From Zea mays (taxonomy: Eukaryota; Streptophyta; Magnoliopsida; Poales; Poaceae): DNA of 64,000 nucleotides. Each line of letters starts with the position of its first letter. The first letter of the stretch is position 1. Below the pieces are notes generated by a model. That model was not told the origin of the DNA and made no database searches. It saw nothing but the letters and a program-made list of their open reading frames with translations. Shown here one piece after another: positions 1 through 11,991 of this stretch. A program made the translations under genes and the position numbers. The stretch spans positions 64,126,942-64,190,941 of the forward strand of contig NC_050099.1 in assembly GCF_902167145.1 (NCBI RefSeq), read 5' to 3'.

Positions 1-3000
1 GCGCCTTGCCCGTTCGACGAAATGCCGAGCCATGTGGACAGCCCATGCGTCTAGTCCCGACTCGTTCAGGTTGATTGATTTATAGTTTACAATACATATG
101 CTTTGGTTGATGTCGGGCAGTGCCTGTATATATGTGGATGTATGTAAAGTGTTTCGGCTATACACGTTGGTAGGATCACATTTGCGGTTAGAGAGCAAGA
201 GGTTGTTGGTGTGTGCGATTTGTAGTTTGTCTAATTACGTTTTGGTCGATGTGGCGTATATTGGTGTTTGAATATGTGCGGGTATATGCCGTAATGTGGT
301 TATACTCACGGCGAGGAAAGATGTATGCATTGGGTAACACGGCGCTTAGGTCGCTGTTGTATAATCGAATAAAGGCTGTATTTTTTAGCTTGAGTCAAAA
401 TGTGGGAACTAGTGGTACGCTAGGTAGGCGGTGTTCCAAATAAATAAATCGGTTGATGTGGTAGTTGTCGTGCGTGATTTATTGTTAGTGAGTAGTTGAA
501 TTACGAGTTATGTGAGAATCATGTTAGAAACTAGTGTGGCGTGTAACTGTGTTCGTGTGGTGAATAATAGGTCAGTAGGTATTGTTGGTGTCATTGGCAA
601 ATGGGGATGATTCCTATTGTGCGATAAATTCTTAAAGGCCAAGAACATGTGTAGTGTGTCGATCAAGTTAACCGATAGGTTCCGTAAATATGCTTGTGAT
701 GCTTTTATGTGCATGACAAGATCGATGCCTTGTCTTGTCAAATATTGCATTCCATTCCCATTGGATAAAATAAATATCTTGTTGGTTTATTAGAGGTCTT
801 ATATGAGCGTTATCGCAGCCCAAGAATTATTGGAAGCAAGTAGCATTCATAAGTCGGTCCTGGTTAAAATTGAAGAACAATCCGATAACATATGCACCTA
901 AGTGCTTTAGGTCCTTCAGTAGCAAGTAAGTCTTATGAAGTTTTATGCCATATGTTAATGCCTCTATGTTAGACCCCCCAAAAATATGCTATTTAGGTGA
1001 CTTGTGTGTTAACTAATTCAAGTAGAGCAATGGTTGAGAAACACTGATCAATCTCCTCCAACCCATGTTTTTGAGTTGCGATGTCAAAAATAGTTTGCTA
1101 AGTTTTATACCATGTTGGCTAACTTATGTTAAGGAAGAGTCGATTGCGATAAGTGATTGCTATATACATATATGCCGGATTTGGTGATTGTGGTGAATGC
1201 GTTGATTAATAGTGTATGGTAGTTCTAGAGCGCGAAATAACTTGTATAAAAATTAGTAAGTCTACTTGTTAGTTCTCACTTGGTTATTTTAACTCTAACA
1301 ATTGTCAAAGTGTTAGAATAATTCAAGTATCTAGAACGCGACAATTCTTGAATTGTATAGGAGCTGAAATTTATTAGTTGTTGTTTTGGACTGCACACAG
1401 TGATTTTATCGTGTTGTATGTTTGATGAACTAAATCATGTTTTCTGTAGAAAGGTCATATAGAAGAGTTGTAGATAACTCTATTATCTTACTTGTGTTAA
1501 AATTTGACAGGCATAAGTCTGATCGTTTAGGAGTGCTTTTTACAAATTCAGTAACTGAATCTGTCCAAATTCTGTACAGATTTCAGAAACTGCATTGTTT
1601 GCTTAATTTAATATTACAATCAGTTCATGATCGTTAAAATAAAGTTGTAGATGCATTTCTTATCTTGCTGGTGTTAAAATTTCATAACCATAGGCCTGAT
1701 AGTTTAAGAGTTATGAATTTTATAAACTGGTTGCTGTGTTCTGTCCACCGTCAGAACAGATTTCGAAAACTGTGTTGTTTGATTTAGATAATCATTGAAT
1801 CACTTCTTGGTGATTAAAAAAGTTATGTAGTACTTTTGCTAAGCTTTCCAAAAAGTCTTAGATCACTCTTTTTGGTGGTCTGAAGTTTAAGTTATGAATG
1901 TTTCAAATATAAAGACTGAATCTGCCCAGTTCTGGACAGCAAAGTCTTCTAGTGTCTTTTATCCTTAGTTAAATATTGAATCACCTTGAGATGTTTGTAA
2001 ATGATATGTAGAAAATTTCATTATCTTTCCATAAATTGTAGGATCAATTTGTTTAGATGTCTGAATCTTTAGTTGTAAATTATTGAAGTTGCAAGTCTGA
2101 ATCTGTCCAAATCTGGACAGAGCTATTGTATTAGCACATTTTGACTTTGCTAATTGTTGAATCCTGTTGTGATGACAATACTAAAGTTGTAGAGCACTTT
2201 TTAAGCTTTCCAGAAAGTCCTGGTTTGCTATTTTTGGATTAATAATTGATGAGTTATGATTAAAACGAGCGACTGCTGTATTGCTGTCCCAAAAATCTGC
2301 ATGTACTCATTTAATTGTTAGTTCACCTTTTGGCTAAAAATGGTTGGTTAGCACTAAATTAATATAGACTTGCCATGGCTAAGTTTGAGATAACATATGT
2401 GTCTTGTTTTATATGTTTCTTTCATTGTGGTATAGGAGTTCCATAGACATTGATGCATAGGCCCTCTATTAAACTTGTGTTGAGATGTTTTGTGTGATTA
2501 ATAAGAACTAATGAAAAGCCGTAGCAAACTAAATAAAGGCTCATGCTTGTGAGGTCATGTTTGTATTGGTTAAGTAAAGTAAGTGCCTTCATCTTTCCAG
2601 TAGTAGTAACTACGTATGCCCGACGACGTGTAGATAACTAAAGCTAACATGTTGTCTACAGTGTCTTTCAATTTAATGTTTAGTTCGCCACTGTGTCTGT
2701 GTATATCTTGTGCTACTTTTGTGCTACTTTCATTATATTCATACATATACATCTTGCATCTCATTTAGGACCGAGAGATGATAATCGTGCAATTGATGTG
2801 GTGCTAACCACAAGATGCAGTTGGTGGACGACCTGAAGAATGGACTTAATCAGTGGATGCTCGCCAAGCGAGTACCCCCAGCAAACACTATCTAAGTGTT
2901 AAAATTAAAGGCAAGCCCCGGTTTTATGCATAACCTATTCTATATTCTATTTTACTGCACTTAATGTTTGTAGGCTTGTATTGTGCACTTAAGTGTAGGA

Positions 3001-4307
3001 GTTACCTGAAACCCTAGATGCATTAACTCAGAATTCCTTTTGAGATGGATACTAGTATGCTAGGTCGAGTAGCTGCTCTACTAATTAGGGATCTCAGTAG
3101 AAGTCGAGTGATTTTTCTAGCACTCGCGCGAGGTCAGGAATTGGTTGTAGCTATTTTTATATCAGAATGATGATGGTCAGTGGACACGGATCCATGGGGA
3201 TGCGTTGTCTACGAGACGAAATTGGAATAAGGATTAACGTGGGGATACCTGTGTCAAGCGTTTGAAGTACTAAGCACATGTCGAGAAATATGATAAATCG
3301 ATAAGCCTAGTACCTGAGTGAACCTACCCACAGATTGCCCTCCTCACGCGACCTGAGACATGGTCTCCCATTCTGGTTATGGTGGGTACAAGTGCGGTCA
3401 CTGCACGACGGCAGTCGGGGTCAGTGAGGCATTGTACGCCAAGGCGGTGAGCCCCTTTCTGTTGCCAGGGAATCGATGGGGATGGTTGATGTGTGTGGGG
3501 ACGGAGTGCCTCGCCACATCGGTGTGTTTAGGTTTACCTTGCAAGGATAAAAGCTCGATTCGAATCGTCTGCTTCTCGCAGCTAATGAGACTGCTTGATC
3601 CATTGTACTGCATTGAGTAATAAGTGGAAATGAGTTGATTGGCAAAAGATGTTGATTGATAAAATGTTTGATACCATGTATGAATAGCTAGGTACTCATC
3701 TAGTTTAAAAAGAATTATACTAAAACTTGAAAAGCTAAAACTTGATTTTAGACTCAGCTAGTGCTTTTGGCAAACCAAACCCCTTAGCCAAACAACTGCA
3801 TGTCTAGAGGTAGAGGAGTAGACTCCTCACACCGGGTAAGTCTAGCCCAGTATTAGTATACTCAGCCTTGCTTGTGGCATAATTTTTGCAGGTACCTCCG
3901 TGTTTTGGTTGATGGTGTGACTTGGCCTTCATCCGTGCCACCGGGATAGATGGTCGAGTGGGTTATTGCTTCCGCAGGAGAGGACCAGGAGGAGTAGCGT
4001 GGCCAGGCTTCGCCATGTTACTCGGTTTTCTCCGTTAGTTATTTCCGCTGCATTAAAATTTATGGTTATTATTTTTGAAACTCCGATAATATAATCACTA
4101 ATGATATTTCTTAAATTTGTGGTATTATGCTTTATTGTATTTCTCTGTGCCTCACATTCGAGTGAGCTAGTGGTATTCGATCCTGGTAAGTGGCTTTATC
4201 GGACTAGATCCGAGGGACTGACGGGTTATTCCTGTTTAAGTGTGTTGCTGCCCTTAAGGGTGCAACTTGGGCACTTAAGCTGGAATAATTCGGGCGGTTC
4301 CGCCAAA
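1..4307 (+). repeat. Element A 5' LTR (3' portion only)
   Basis: This aligns collinearly with 7576-11884 at an offset of 7575-7577. It ends at CCGCCAAA, against CCGCCACA in the other copy. The window starts inside the LTR, so its promoter half is missing. The short ORFs on both strands here recur in the other LTR but resemble no protein family, and I treat them as non-coding. The stretch 1467-2300 holds a degenerate tandem array with a period of about 180 bp, listed separately. Confidence 0.85.
1467..2300 (+). repeat. Degenerate ~180-bp tandem array in LTR A
   Basis: Five diverged units each begin near a (g)ttgtag or tatgtag anchor, whose last base falls at 1473, 1650, 1830, 2011 and 2192. 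The spacings are 177, 180, 181 and 181 bp. Units share a run such as tttc..gctttcca, a shift toward gagttatga, and a closing motif like ctgtccaaatctggacag. The 3' LTR has the same array at roughly 9041-9880. Units are too diverged to look like a recent expansion. Confidence 0.75.
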
Positions 4308-4325
4308 GCTAGTATCGGAGCGAAT
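4308..4325 (+). other. Element A primer-binding site
   Basis: Immediately after the LTR end, the sequence gctagtatcggagc resembles the complement of the initiator-tRNA-Met 3' end (TGGTATCnGAGC) used by many plant LTR elements. It has a few mismatches, so priming ability is uncertain. Confidence 0.6.
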
Positions 4326-5957
4326 ACCATTACAGAGAAGTCAATAAGTCATGATTTCCAACCTTTTCTAAACTAAAACTTGCTTAGAAACCAATGATGG
4401 ATAGATCGTCAGGATGATAAGTTAGACCTAGGACGTGAAGCCTTAGGAAATAGATGGGTAGCTAGGTGGCTATTTATATAGGCCATAAAGGCTACTACTA
4501 TTAGGAAGGATGCTGTAGAAGCACCCGAAAAATTAGTTAGGTCTGAGAAGACGACTAGAATGAGCATGCATCATGATTGTCTCATTATAATTGTCTCTGG
4601 TGCATCAACATGCTTCTCTCACCTTTATTCCAATAATAAAAACTTGTGAATAATGTGATGTACTGCTTTGTTAGAAATGCCTTACCTCGTATCAAATTGG
4701 TAAGTCTTGTAGGTCGTGTTATGTGTTTCTCTTGTCTTGCTATCTAGGTGGCATTGCAATTGTTCAACCCTTTTGCCAATAAAAATTGTTGCCTGATTTG
4801 CCCATAAAAAGACCCCCTTCTCCAAACAATCTAGTGGTTCCCTAGTGAAACCTTAAAATAACATATGCTTACGTCAATGTTTTCTAACCCCTGTGTGTTT
4901 TACCCTTGAATTTACACCTGCACAGTTTGTAGAACCCCGTAGCTGGACCGCTAGTTCGACCTAAAGCTTCCTTGTGCACTTGTTTATGTCAAAAAAAGGT
5001 TTACTGTCTGTTCATGCAAACCATATCTAGCCTCAAATTCTTTTTGGAAACCTTGTCCAAAATCCTCATTAAATTCTCCTCTGCTCAACCCAGAAGCCAT
5101 CTAGGTTGATGACCTCTCTTTTCACCTGGATATGGTAATCCTTTTCCTTGCGAATCATGCTGGCTTTATCATCCGAATCTCTGGATCCTTCATCGATTCT
5201 GCCCCGTTATCTGGTTATCTGCTATAACCCGTTCTCAAGTATCAGATGTTGATCTACCTAAATCTCTCATTTCTGGTCAGTCTCATACCCCTCCTCCGAG
5301 GATCATGATATGGTTATCAATTTTATCTCTAAACAGTGTATCCATGTGGATTAATGGATGTTGCTATTATCTTTGGATCTCTCATGTCTCTAAAAGCTTA
5401 TCAATCTCGATCTCATGGTTGGTTCCTCCTCATATTAAATATCGTATCAATCTTTGGCTGATAATCCTCGTGATGATCATAAAATAGTTCTCTGAGTTGA
5501 AGAAAATTCTCATGTGATGCTCTTTTGCCAACAATCTTTGCTTCAACTCCGGTCACATTCTTATTTTCTAAGCATACTCTCAAGGGCTCCATCTATTTAT
5601 GCCACGTTAATTTTCCATTGGTTACGTTTGGTAAGGGTGTCATGACTAACAACTGATGGTGCTGCGACAAAATCGAGAGCTTACTATGGTGCACACATGG
5701 TTGAGCTGCTCGGCACGCGCTGGTATCGTGATTAATAGTCGTGATCCATTATGAAAATATACTGATGTGCTATCTTTTGTGAACATTCTCTCAAAGTGAT
5801 CGTGGCATTTTATCTCAACATGTCGCGATAATCTATCCAAATCTATCGACAGTATCTTGTCAGATCCCATCTCATAAATTTGCATCTATCTTCAGTCTAG
5901 GAGTTACATGCTTCTCCACCCTTAAAGATCCTCATTCGAATCTTGGGACGAGATTAT
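4326..5957 (+). other. Element A internal region, no coding potential seen
   Basis: About 1.6 kb of AT-rich sequence lies between the PBS and PPT. Open frames are all under 110 codons and none resembles gag, protease, RT, RNase H or integrase. Only the flanking cis-elements needed for reverse transcription are recognisable. This is typical of a non-autonomous, trans-mobilised element. Confidence 0.7.
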
Positions 5958-5970
5958 TTTTAAGGGGGAA
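5958..5970 (+). other. Element A polypurine tract
   Basis: The purine run TTTTTAAGGGGGAA directly precedes the LTR start TGTGACACCCC at 5974. The upstream GGGACGAG matches the PPT context of chromovirus-type Gypsy elements, and family B has the equivalent gaggacgaattctttttaa. Confidence 0.8.
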
Positions 5971-5973
5971 TGC

Positions 5974-8900
5974 TGTGACACCCCAGGTGTCAGTTTCGCG
6001 TTATGTCGGGAGATTTATCCCAATCTCAGATGCTAAGTGAAAATTTCTATGTCTCGCTCGAGTATGTCTCTGATTATCCAGACTATTCGTACATATTTCA
6101 CCGAATTCGGAGTTATTCAGTCTCACAGAAGGCCGAATTTGGAGCCTGTTAAAAACTTTTATTCTCAACGAATGCAAACTCGATAATCAATCTCGATTTA
6201 TAAATCTCATCTGAAACTCATTAAATCAAACTCTCGACGGCTGTTATTTGGTCTGAGCCCGAGTTAATTCCTCGAATGTTGATCTATGTCTGACTATTTT
6301 AATCTGAGTCCGTACTCTCACACGGTATACTCAATATGTCGTCCTCTAATCAATTTTATCCGACTCGGCCAAATATCTCATGTCCGAACCGAACTCAAAA
6401 CCCCGTATCGACAGCGATTTTAAAATATCACGATTCGCCTTCTCAGACTAAAAATCCAAAGCTGATGAAATCTCAGGACGATTTAGTTTCGAATCATGCG
6501 CGAGGAGTTATTTTCGAGCGAATTCAAAACATACTCTCGGCCAAGTTAATCGCGCAACCGTCCGTTCGTCCGAACTCTAGTTCACGCTGTTTTGCATACA
6601 AACAAATTATGCGGGAGCATTTTTATTCAGGAAAATAATTTAGCGCGACTCGATTACGTGTTTTGGGCCAAGCCCATTCCAGCCCAGCCCAATAGGCCCA
6701 CTAAGAAAACCCTAACCCTACCACATGCCTATAAATAGGAGCCCTCTCCCCTTGCACTTGACAATTTTGCACTCCCACCCCTCCATTTCCTTCAGCCGCC
6801 ACAGCATTTCCTCTCTGCCTTCTTCCTCCTCACGCCGTCTCCTTCTTCCCTGGTTTCCACGACGCCCAGCAGGGAGCAAGGCCAGCAGCCATGGCGCCCT
6901 CCCCTCTTCCCCTTCTCCCTAGCACATGAGCAGAGCCCCCATGGCGCCCTTCCTCCTCGGCTCAAATGGTGTGGCCGAGCAGTAGCCCCCAGCTCTCCTC
7001 TCTCCATGGCGCAGGGCACTTTTCTGGTCCGAGCTCGAGCAGTGAGCTCACCGGCGTCCATGGCGTGGTGCCTCTGCTCTCCCTCCCACGGCGCCCTCAT
7101 TCCTCCCTGCGCAGCGCCCCTTTTCTTCTACCTCTTGCCGGCGCCCAGCAGCAGCATCTCCCTCCCCTTCCCTGCTCTTGCCGTGGCCGAGCTCGCCCCC
7201 TGCCAGGAGCATGCTGTGGCCGGGTCCCCCTGCAATGGACGCCGCGCAGGAAGCCAGCGCCCCTCTCCGAGCTCAGCAGCGCAGAGCGCCCCTGTTTTCC
7301 TCTCCCAGTCGTGGACAACACCCTCTCCCTCCATGCAATCCGTGGTCGACCCCTGCAGCAGAGTTTGCCTGCAGTCCCGCGCTGCGCATGCTCTGTAGGT
7401 GCTCGACAAAATGCCTGTGAAAGGCTTGGTGTTGTAGAAAGCTCCGCCCATGACGCCGTCGACCCTCCGTGAGAACCCCGTTGTCCTTGCTTTTTTTTCC
7501 TGCGTTTATGATGTTCGAGGAACTGTCGTCAACAATGTTTTTTGTTATGGCAGCTAGTGGTCGACGCCGCGCTTCGCACCTTGCCCGTTCGACGAAATGC
7601 CAAGCCATGTGGACAGCCCATGCGTCTAGTCCTGACTCGTTCAGGTTGATTGATTTATAGTTTACAATACATATGCTTTGGTTGATGTCGGGCAGTGCCT
7701 GTATATATGTGGATGTATGTAAAGTGTTTCAGCTATACATGTTGGTAGGATCACATTTGCGGTTAAAGAGCAAGAGGTTGTTGGTGTGTGCGATTTGTAG
7801 TTTGTCTAATTACGTTTTGGTCGATGTGGCGTATATTGGTGTTTGAATATGTGCGGGTATATGTCGTAATGTGGTTATACTCGCGGCGAGGAAAGATGTA
7901 TGCATTGGGTAACACGATGCTTAGGTCGCTGTTGTATAATCAAATAAAGGCTGTATTTTTTAGCTTGAGTCAAAATGTGGGAACTAGTGGTACGCTAGGC
8001 AGGCGATGTTCCAAATAAATAAATCGGTTGATGTGGTAGTTGTCGTGCGTGATTTATTGTTAGTGAGTAGTTGAATTACGAGTTATGTGAGAATCATGTT
8101 AGAAACTAGTGTGGCGTGTAACTGTGTTCGTGTGGTGAATAATAGGTCAGTAGGTATTGTTGGTGTCATTGGCAAATGGGGATGATTCCTATTGTGCGAT
8201 AAATTCTGAAAGGCCAAGGACATGTGTAGTGTGTCGATCAAGTTAACCGATAGGTTCCGTAAATATGCTTGTGATGCTTTTATGTGCATGATAAGATCGA
8301 TGCCTTGCCTTGTCAAATATTGCATTCCATTCCCATTGGATAAAATAAATATCTTGTTGGTTTATTAGAGGTCGTATATGAGCGTTATCGCAGCCCAAGA
8401 ATTATTGGAAGCAAGTAGCATTCATAAGTCGGTCCTGGTTAAAATTGAAGAACAATCCGATAACATATGCACCTAAGTGCTTTAGGTCTTTCAGTAGCAA
8501 GTAAGTATTATGAAGTTTTATGCCATATGTTAATGCCTCTATGTTAGACCCCCAAAAAATGTGCTATTTAGGTGACTTGTGTGTTAGCTAATTCAAGTTG
8601 AGCAATGGTTGAGAAACACCGATCAATCTCCTCCAACCCATGTTTTTGAGTTGCGATGTCAAAAATAGTTTGCTAAGTTTTATATAGTGTTGGCTAACTT
8701 CTGTTAAGGAGGAGTCGATTGCGATAAGTGATTGCTATATACATATATGCCGGATTTGGTGATTGTGGTGAATGCGTTGATTAATTGTGTATGGTAGTTC
8801 TAGAGCGCGAAATTACTTGTATAAAAATTAGTAAGTCTACTTGTTAGTTCTCACTTGGTTATTTTAACTCTAACAATTGTCAAAGTGTTAGAATAATTCA

Positions 8901-11884
8901 AGTATCTAGAACGCGGCAATTCTTGAATTGTATAGGAGCTGATATTTATTAGTTGTTGTTTTAGACTGCACACAGTAATTTCCTAGTGTTGTATGTTTGA
9001 TGAACTAAATCATGTTTTCTGTAGAAAGGTCATATAGAAGAGTTGTATATAACTCTATTATCTTACTTGTGTTAAAATTTGACAGGCATAAGTCTGATCG
9101 TTTAGGAGTTATGCTTTTTACAAATTCAGTAACTGAATCTGTCCAAATTCTGTACAGATTTCAGAATCTTCATTGTTTGCTTAATTTATTGTTACAATCA
9201 GTTCATGGTCATTATAAGAAAGTTGTAGATTCGTTTCGTATCTTTCTGGTGTTAAAATTTCATAACCATAGGCCTGATAGTTTAAGAGTTATGAATTTTA
9301 CAAACTGGTTGCTGTGTTCTGTCCACCGTCAGAACAGATTTCGAAAACTGTGTTGTTTGATTTAGATAATCATTGAATCACTTCTTGGTGATTACAAAAG
9401 TTATGTAGTACTTTTGCTAAGCTTTCCAAAAAGTCTTAGATCACTCTTTTTGGTGGTCTGAAGCTTAAGATTTGAATGTTTCAAATATAAAGACTGAATC
9501 TGCCCAGTTCTGGACAGCAAAGTCTTCTAGTGTCTTTTATCCTTAGTTAAATATTGAATCACCTTGAGATGTTTGTAAATGATATGTAGACAATTTCATT
9601 ATTTCCATAAAGTCTAGGATCAATTTGTTTGGATGTCTGAATCTTTAGTTGTAAATTTTTGAAGTTGCAAGTCTGAATCTGTCCAAATCTGGACATAGCT
9701 GTTGTATTAGCACGTTTTGACTTTGCTAAGTGTTGAATCATGTTGTAATGACAATACCAAAGTTGTAGAGAACTTTTTAAGCTTTCCAGAAAGTTCTGAT
9801 TTGCTATTTTTGGACTAATAATTGATGAGTTATGATTAAAACGAGCGACTACTATATTGCTGTCCCAAAAATCTGCATGTACTCATTTAATTGTTAGTTC
9901 ACCTTTTGGCTAAAAATGGTTGGTTAGCACTAAATTAATATAGACTTGCCATGGCTAAGCTTGAGATAACATATGTGTCTTGTTTTATATGTTTCTTTCA
10001 TTGTGGTATAGGAGTTCCATAGACATTGATGCATAGGCCCTCTATTAAACTTGTGTTGGGATGTTTTGTGTGATTAATAAGAACTAATGAAAAGCCGTAG
10101 CAAACTAAATAAAGGCTCATGCTTGTGGTCATGTTTGTATTGGTTAAGTAAAGTAAGTGTCGTCATCTTTCCAGTAGTAGTAACTACGTATGCCCGACGA
10201 CGTGTAGATAACTAAAGCTAACATGTTGTTGTCTACAGTGTCTTCCAATTTAATGTTTAGTTTGCCACTTTGTCTTTGTATATCTTGTGCTACTTTTGTG
10301 CTACTTTCATTATATTGATACATATGCATCTTGCATCTCATTTAGGACCGAGAGATGATAATCGTGCAAGTGATGTGGTGCCAACCATAAGATGCAGTTG
10401 GTGGACGACTTGAAGAATGGACTTAACCAGTGGATGCTCGCCAAGCGAGTACCCCCCAGCAAACACTATCTAAGTGTTAAAATTAAAGGCAAGCCCCGGT
10501 TTTATGCATAACCCATTCTATATGCTATTTTACTGCACTTAATGTTTGTAGGCTTGTATTGTGCACTTAAGTGTAGGAGTTACCTGAAACCCTAGATGCA
10601 TTAACTCAGGATTCCTTTTGAGATGGATACTAGTATGCTAGGTCGAGTAGCTGCTCTACTAATTAGGGATCTCGGTAGAAGTCGAGTGATTTTTCTAGCA
10701 CTCGCGCGAGGTCAGGAATTGGTTGTAGCTATTTTTATATCAGAATGATGATGGTCCGTGGACACGGATCCATGGGGATGCGTTGTCTACGAGACGAAAT
10801 TGGAATAAGGATTAACGTGCGGATACCTATGTCAAGCGTTTGAACGTACTAAGCACATGTCGAGAAATATGGTAAATCGATAAGCCTGGTACCTGAGTGA
10901 ACCTGCACGCAGATTGCCCTCCTCATGCGACCTGAGACGTGGTCTCCCATTCCGGTTATGGTGGGTACAAGTGCGGTCACTGCACGACGGCAGTCGGGGT
11001 CAGTGAGGCATTCTACGCCAAGGCGGTGAGCCCCTTTCTGTTGCCAGGGAATCGATGGGGACTGTTGATGTTTGTTGGAACAAAGTGCCTCGCCACATCG
11101 TGTGTTTAGGTTTACCTTGCAAGGATAAAAACTCGATTCGAATCGTCTGCTTCTCGCAGCTAATGAGACTGCTTGATCCATTGTACTGCATTGAGTAATA
11201 AGTGGAAATGAGTTGATTGGCAAAAGATGTTGATTGATAAAATGTTTAATACCATGTATGAATAGCTAGGTACTCATCTAATTTAAAAAGAATTATACTA
11301 AAACTTGAAAAGCTAAAACTTGATTTTAGACTCAGCTAGTGCTTTTGGCAAACCAAACCCCTCAGCCAAACAACTGCATGTCTAGAGGTAGAGGAGTAGA
11401 CTCCTCACACCGAGTAAGTCTAGTTGAGTATTAGTATACTCAGCCTTGCTTGTGGCATAATTTTTCAGGTACCTCCGTGTTTTGGTTGATGGTGTGACTT
11501 GGCTTTCATCCCTGCCATCGGGATAGATGGTCGAGTGGGTTATTGCTTCCACAGGAGAGGACCAGGAGGAGTAGCGTGGCCAGGCTTCGCCATGTTACTC
11601 GGTTTTCTCCGTTAGTTATTTCTGCTGCATTAAAATTTATGGTTATTATTTCTGAAACTCTGATAATGTAATCACTAATGATATTTCTTAATTTTGTGGT
11701 ATTATGCTTTATTGTATTTCTCTGTGCCTCACCTTCGAGTGAGCTAGTGGTATTCGATCCTGGTAAGTGGCTTTATCGGACTAGATCCGAGGGACTGACG
11801 GGTTATTCCTATTTAAGTGTGTTGCTGCCCTTAAGGGTGCGACTTGGGCACTTAAGCTGGAATAATTCGAGCGGTTCCGCCACA
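5974..11884 (+). repeat. Element A 3' LTR (5911 bp)
   Basis: The LTR starts TGTGACACCCC after the PPT and ends CCGCCACA at 11884, next to Sirevirus sequence. In order it contains a promoter with a TATA box near 6730, a GC-rich leader (about 6780-7460) with repeated CCATGGCGC-type motifs, the 180-bp periodic array (about 9041-9880), and an AT-rich 3' half. ORFs of 100-168 codons in the GC-rich leader overlap on both strands and in several frames. I read them as by-products of base composition. Confidence 0.85.
6730..6737 (+). promoter_or_regulatory. TATA box of LTR A promoter
   Basis: A consensus TATAAATA lies after AAACCCTAACCCTA and AGCCCA-type motifs. These are common in grass promoters and LTRs. 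Transcription would start about 30 bp downstream, near 6760. Only the 3' LTR copy is inside the window. Confidence 0.65.
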
Positions 11885-11991
11885 GCTTCCTTTCGAAAAC
11901 CAAGTCCATCCTTAATCGAGGGGTATCTACCAACAGTGTAGGAATCCCTAGCAAACTTTAATTTATCAAAATCAACTTTGCAAGTATTAAG

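Larger units (their letters stand above)
1..11884 (+). mobile_element. Element A: non-coding LTR retrotransposon with giant LTRs (5' end outside window)
   Basis: Positions 1-4307 repeat at about 7576-11884 with a small percentage of differences. The first copy is followed by a primer-binding-like sequence and the second is preceded by a polypurine tract, so they are the 5' and 3' LTRs of one element. The 3' LTR is about 5.9 kb and the interior only about 1.67 kb. No gag, protease, reverse transcriptase or integrase is recognisable in the interior, so the element must depend on proteins supplied by another element. The plan resembles LARDs (large retrotransposon derivatives). The PPT context (GGGACGAG followed by TTTTTAAGGGGG) resembles that of Tekay/Del-type chromoviruses, so a chromovirus parent is my inference. 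The right end abuts Sirevirus pol/gag sequence, into which A appears inserted. Confidence 0.85.

Noticed and set aside
213..750. 76- and 80-codon ORFs conserved at 7788-8325
   Set aside because: Conservation is explained by the two LTR copies of element A, and substitutions show no preference for silent sites by eye.
6792..7608. Cluster of 63-168-codon ORFs in LTR A
   Set aside because: Overlapping frames on both strands, no conserved domain, and located in the GC-rich LTR leader. Similar blocks occur in unrelated LTR families.
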